Shown: positions 31,735-35,116 of the stretch, in pieces | Numbering within the stretch: the stretch's first letter is position 1 | How the letters are laid out: every line of letters begins with the position of its first letter | NCBI GenBank assembly: GCA_900315525.1 | Contig: OMZO01000038.1 | Location: 1-35,116, forward strand | From: an uncultured Prevotella sp. | GTDB taxonomy: Bacteria; Bacteroidota; Bacteroidia; Bacteroidales; Bacteroidaceae | Reading direction: 5' to 3' | Length of the DNA: 35,116 nt | Translations under genes and position numbers: made by a program | The notes under the pieces: generated by a model | The model's database searches: none | Told to the model about the DNA's origin: nothing | Seen by the model: only the letters and a program-made list of their open reading frames with translations

Positions 31735-34602
31735 ATGTCAGACATACCTATTAGTTCCCATTTTTTTACTAACCGTGATGGGAACACTTTGATGAAAGAG
31801 TTTGAGGGCATTCTGAGCAACAACCCTCAAGTGAAGAATCTTGATGCCGTTGTGGGCTTCCTCCGGGCATCTGGCTATTTCTCTTTGCGTCCCTTCCTCG
31901 ATGGTATTAACAAGGTACGTATCCTGATAGGTATCGATGTAGATAAGTACATCGCCAAAGCCAATCAAAAGGGAGAACTCTTTTTTGGTGCAGAGGAAGA
32001 AGTGAAGGAAGAATGCCTTCGTTTGTTGAAAGAAGACATTGAACAGTCTCATTATACCAAAAAGGTGGAAGATGGAATGCTCCAGATGGTTAAGGACTTG
32101 ATTGATGGTAAGCTGGAACTGCGTGCACATCCCTCCAAAAAGATTCACGCCAAACTCTACATTCTTTATCCCGACAATTATAACCAGCATTGTTTTGGTG
32201 CTGCTATTACGGGTAGTAGCAACCTGAGTGGTAACGGCTTGGGTATCAGCGATGAAAGACAGTATGAGTTCAACGTAAAACTGGAGCGCTACGACGATGT
32301 GCAGTTTGCCAAGAACGAATTTGAATTGCTTTGGGAAGAAGCCAAGAACGTGCCTATTAATGCTGAGGACTATCAGGAAACACTCGACAAAACTTACTTG
32401 AAAGGCGATGTTACTCCTTATGAGCTATATATCAAGATGCTGATGGAATACTTCAGCGACCGCGTGCTGGCCATCGACCAGGAAGACCCCTTTGATATGC
32501 CTGAAGGTTATAGCAAGTTTGATTATCAGGCAGATGCTGTAGTAGAGGGCTATCAGAAACTGATACGCTATGATGGTTTCTTCCTGGCTGATGTGGTGGG
32601 TCTTGGCAAGACGGTCATTGCCACGATGATTGCCAAGAAATTCCTGATAGAGAATGGCCCGGAACACACGAAGATCCTGGTGGTCTATCCGCCTGCCGTA
32701 GAACAGAACTGGAAGACTACGTTTAAAGATTTCGGTATCGACAAATATACCCGTTTTGTGAGTAACGGCAGTCTGGCAAAGGTGCTTGACGAAGACAACT
32801 ACGATTACTGGAATGCTGATGAATACGATCTGGTGCTGGTTGACGAGGCCCACAAGTTCCGCAATCATACGACTGGTGCTTTCCAGCAACTTCAGGAAAT
32901 CTGCAAGATGCCTCGTGTAGAAACGGGCTATATTCCTGGTTACAAGAAGAAGGTGATGCTGATTTCAGCAACGCCCATGAACAATACACCTGCGGATATC
33001 TACTACCAGATACTGATGTTCCAAGATCCGCGCCATTGCACGATTGATGGTGTGCCTAATCTGACAGCATTCTTCTCACCATTGGTGGTAGAGTTCCGTA
33101 AGTTTCGCAAGCAGGAGAACTTTGACCTGAAGGAGTTTAAGAAGTTGGCTGAGAAAGTGCGCGACAGAGTGATCAAGCCTCTAACCGTTCGCCGTACACG
33201 AACCGATATCGAGAACATTGCTCGCTATAACAAGGATGTCAACGGATTCCCCAAGGTTGACAAGCCTATCAAGAAGGAATATGAATTGAACGACCACTTG
33301 GCCAACCTCTTTGAGAAGGCTATGCATGTGCTTGATAAGCAACTGACCTACGCACGCTATCAGGCCATCGCCTATCTGAAGCCCGATGCAGCCCCTGGCC
33401 TTTACGATAATGCCGAGGTTATCAGCCGCAGTTTGGCTGGTATCCGCAAAAACGGCCTCGTAAAGCGTCTGGAAAGCAGCTTTTATGCCTTTTGCAAATC
33501 GCTGAAAGCCTTCCGTCAGGCCAATGAGAACATGATTAGCATGTGGGAGAACGACAAGATTTTCATCGCTCCTGACTTGGATATCAATGCTCTGATAGAG
33601 GCTGGCTACAGCGAGGAAGAAATAGAACAGAAGATGAACGATAAGGCAGAGGTGAATCCAAAGAATGCCTCCTTCAAACGTGAACACTTCGATGAGGAAT
33701 ACATCGAGCAACTGAGACATGATCAAGCGTTGCTTGACGATATGTGGCTGGAGTGGGAATATATCGATGACGATGACGACTCGAAGTTTGCCAAGTTCGA
33801 AGACCTGCTCAAGCATGAGCTGTTCAAGAAGGATCGCAACCCGGAAGGAAAGATTGTGGTATTCTCCGAATCTGTCGATACGGTAGAATACTTGCAACGT
33901 CGTATCAATCGCCAAGACGTATTGGTGATTTCTTCCCAGAACCGTAGTCACTTGTTTAAGACCATCCGCGAGAACTTTGATGCCAACTGGAAACAGAAGA
34001 AGGACGAGTATAACATCATCCTGACAACAGATGTGTTGGCAGAAGGTGTCAACCTGCATCGCTCGAACATCATCATCAACTATGACACGCCTTGGAACGC
34101 TACCCGTCTGATGCAGCGTATAGGACGTGTGAATCGTATTGGTTCTACGGCAGGAATCATCTACAACTACGTATTCTACCCGTCGCGTCAAGGTAACAAG
34201 GAGATCAAACTCAATCAGATAGCGTTGAGTAAGATTCAGACCTTCCATACCACGTTTGGCGAGGATAATCAGATATATTCTACTGAAGAGATTATTGACC
34301 GCGATCTTGACAAACTTTTCAAGGAAAGCATCAAGCGCGAACAGGAAGACCGCAATCTGGAACTGCCTTTCTATGAAGAATTGCGAGCACTCTATCAGCA
34401 GAACCGCAAGGAATATAAACGCATAGAACGTCTCTCACTTCGCAGTCGGACAGGTCGTGAACCTCGCCAAGACCAATTTCCGCAAGTTGTTCTATCTGGT
34501 GAACGACCAGCAGACACGCGAATTGTCTGTGCTCGATGCGCTCAACTATTTCAAAGCCAAGCCGGAAGAAAAAGCGGTGCCTCGATTAGACCAGCATCAT
34601 GA
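31735..34602 (+). CDS. PLD-nuclease/SNF2-helicase fusion of a restriction or defence module (frameshifted near 3' end)
   Basis: 955 residues as read. Residues about 30-205 are a phospholipase-D-like nuclease domain with KIHAKLYIL (HxK, His138/Lys140) and TGSSNLSGNGL. Then comes a SNF2/SF2 helicase: Walker A VGLGKT (288-293), DEAH box VDEAHKFRN (about 370), motif III SATPMNN (411-417), a long charged insertion, and helicase-C with VVFSES, TDVLAEGVNL and motif VI QRIGRVNRIGS (about 794). From about residue 907 (34455) the sequence leaves the expected frame and ends on 48 unrelated residues. The true C-terminus continues in the +1 frame to 35011. Such proteins translocate on DNA and pair with DNA methyltransferases in anti-phage restriction. 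The methyltransferase gene follows, and the structured RNA precedes with no gap. Confidence 0.88.
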   Translation: MSDIPISSHFFTNRDGNTLMKEFEGILSNNPQVKNLDAVVGFLRASGYFSLRPFLDGINKVRILIGIDVDKYIAKANQKGELFFGAEEEVKEECLRLLKEDIEQSHYTKKVEDGMLQMVKDLIDGKLELRAHPSKKIHAKLYILYPDNYNQHCFGAAITGSSNLSGNGLGISDERQYEFNVKLERYDDVQFAKNEFELLWEEAKNVPINAEDYQETLDKTYLKGDVTPYELYIKMLMEYFSDRVLAIDQEDPFDMPEGYSKFDYQADAVVEGYQKLIRYDGFFLADVVGLGKTVIATMIAKKFLIENGPEHTKILVVYPPAVEQNWKTTFKDFGIDKYTRFVSNGSLAKVLDEDNYDYWNADEYDLVLVDEAHKFRNHTTGAFQQLQEICKMPRVETGYIPGYKKKVMLISATPMNNTPADIYYQILMFQDPRHCTIDGVPNLTAFFSPLVVEFRKFRKQENFDLKEFKKLAEKVRDRVIKPLTVRRTRTDIENIARYNKDVNGFPKVDKPIKKEYELNDHLANLFEKAMHVLDKQLTYARYQAIAYLKPDAAPGLYDNAEVISRSLAGIRKNGLVKRLESSFYAFCKSLKAFRQANENMISMWENDKIFIAPDLDINALIEAGYSEEEIEQKMNDKAEVNPKNASFKREHFDEEYIEQLRHDQALLDDMWLEWEYIDDDDDSKFAKFEDLLKHELFKKDRNPEGKIVVFSESVDTVEYLQRRINRQDVLVISSQNRSHLFKTIRENFDANWKQKKDEYNIILTTDVLAEGVNLHRSNIIINYDTPWNATRLMQRIGRVNRIGSTAGIIYNYVFYPSRQGNKEIKLNQIALSKIQTFHTTFGEDNQIYSTEEIIDRDLDKLFKESIKREQEDRNLELPFYEELRALYQQNRKEYKRIERLSLRSRTGREPRQDQFPQVVLSGERPADTRIVCARCAQLFQSQAGRKSGASIRPAS

Positions 34603-35011
34603 GCATGTTGACAAAGCCCTAAAAGAATTCAATAAAACCAAAGAGCAGGAACTTCACGAGGAAGAATCCAACCAGAACCAGCGTAGCAATCTTGGTGCTC
34701 AGGTTACGACGGCCGTCAGCCTGCTTAACAGCATGCTGCCACACATAGATGATGGTGATACCCGACTGAAGATTATCCAACTGAAAGAGTTGGCTGAGCG
34801 AGGCACCATTACCTATATTGCCAAACGTCTGCAACGTATTCAGAAGGACTTGCAGCGTCAAGGTGGCAGTAAGGCAAAACTGACCTTTGAGGATGCGTTA
34901 AAGCAAGTGCTCGAAATGGCCAACAAATACAACACCTATTATCGAGAGAGTCAGCATGCAGAAGAGGAATCGGCTGCTGTTATCATATTATCGGAGAGTT
35001 TTCAAAAATAA
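34457..35011 (+). pseudogene. C-terminal part of the PLD-SNF2 helicase in the shifted frame
   Basis: 184 codons overlapping the helicase by 146 bases, one frame on. It begins in the middle of a domain at a GTG (NLAKTNFRKLFYLVNDQQTRE) with no ribosome-binding context. The segments ELSVLDALNYFKAKPEEKAVP and LDQHHEHVDKALKEFN belong to the C-terminal region I expect in this helicase family. It is helical and charged after that. Not an independent gene: it shows that the helicase carries a one-base insertion (or two-base deletion) around 34440-34460. The stop at 35009-35011 lies 9 bases before the methyltransferase ATG, normal operon spacing. Confidence 0.75.
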
Positions 35012-35020
35012 TTAAGCCCT

Positions 35021-35116
35021 ATGAACTATAAAGAAGTCATTGAATCAAGATACAATCGCCAGAACTGGCAGTTGCTGTTACACGACATTTTTGGCAATAA
35101 GATAAAATTCTGGAAT
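35021..35116 (+). CDS. Probable Eco57I-type DNA methyltransferase, N-terminus only
   Basis: The first 32 codons of a gene cut by the right edge, starting at the ATG 35021. The N-terminus MNYKEVIESRYNRQNWQLLL followed by HDIFGNKIKFW resembles the start of Bacteroidota adenine-specific methyltransferases of the Eco57I (type IIG/ISP-like) class, which commonly follow PLD-SNF2 helicases. No catalytic motif (NPPY) is inside the window, so this rests on the N-terminus and the context. It would modify host DNA at the recognition site while the helicase-nuclease attacks unmodified DNA. Confidence 0.6.
   Translation, partial: MNYKEVIESRYNRQNWQLLLHDIFGNKIKFWN

Noticed and set aside
34457-35011. Independent 184-residue gene
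   Set aside because: It starts in the middle of helicase family sequence, overlaps the helicase and has no initiation context; best read as the shifted C-terminus.
31735-35116. DISARM system
   Set aside because: DrmA and DrmB genes are not seen and the PLD domain is fused to the helicase instead of being separate; the right edge hides further genes, so this is a rejection on present evidence only.

Overview
The window looks like the chromosome of a Bacteroidota bacterium of the Prevotella/Bacteroides type. The basis is gene content (GT3-type glycogen synthase next to an alpha-glucan phosphorylase, an HU-like protein with a long low-complexity tail, Bacteroidota-style lipoproteins). It is also the repeated occurrence, just upstream of genes, of the Bacteroidota -7 promoter box TAnnTTTG (often TAACTTTG), in several cases with TTG/TTTG exactly 20 bp further upstream. 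No rRNA, complete tRNA, CRISPR array, integrase or IS transposase was found.

Bases 1-9600 are central metabolism. A glycogen synthase (cut by the left edge) is followed by a broken glycogen phosphorylase. A convergent operon on the minus strand encodes a thiamine-phosphate-synthase-like protein, PRPP synthetase and a small lipoprotein. Then come fabD, a GH13 alpha-amylase and an AlaX-like tRNA-editing protein on the plus strand. Hairpin terminators at 4198-4229 and 9551-9589 lie between convergent genes. Bases 9600-15320 are all minus strand: an HU-type protein, a 29-residue very basic protein probably of the ribosome, RNase E/G, a membrane glycosyltransferase, then a cytosolic hybrid histidine kinase and a membrane-anchored EEP-fold hydrolase. 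Bases 15499-22795 are plus strand and tightly packed: pyruvate kinase, EttA, a lipoprotein L,D-transpeptidase, an ABC exporter and purine nucleoside phosphorylase.

From about 23570 to the right edge the window changes character. A potassium-channel-like gene has lost its normal start, and beyond it lie AT-rich and accessory genes: a secreted protein of unknown function, an HU-like protein, a CHC2/Toprim primase and a P4/D5-type helicase coupled by a TAATG overlap, and a 433-residue unknown protein. Repeated GGGGTGCCT words at 22-23 bp spacing lie beside the primase operon. Together these suggest the replication module of an integrated mobile element.

The most interesting part is the right end. 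A roughly 330-base non-coding stretch (31401-31734) with its own -7 box can fold into a long multi-part hairpin with competing alternative pairings. It runs directly into a gene for a PLD-nuclease/SNF2-helicase fusion, followed by a probable Eco57I-type DNA methyltransferase cut by the right edge. Helicase-methyltransferase pairs of this kind are restriction or phage-defence modules; a long structured RNA leading into one is not something I recognise. The helicase gene has a frameshift near its 3' end and the phosphorylase gene has an internal deletion with frameshift. Each may be real decay or an assembly error.
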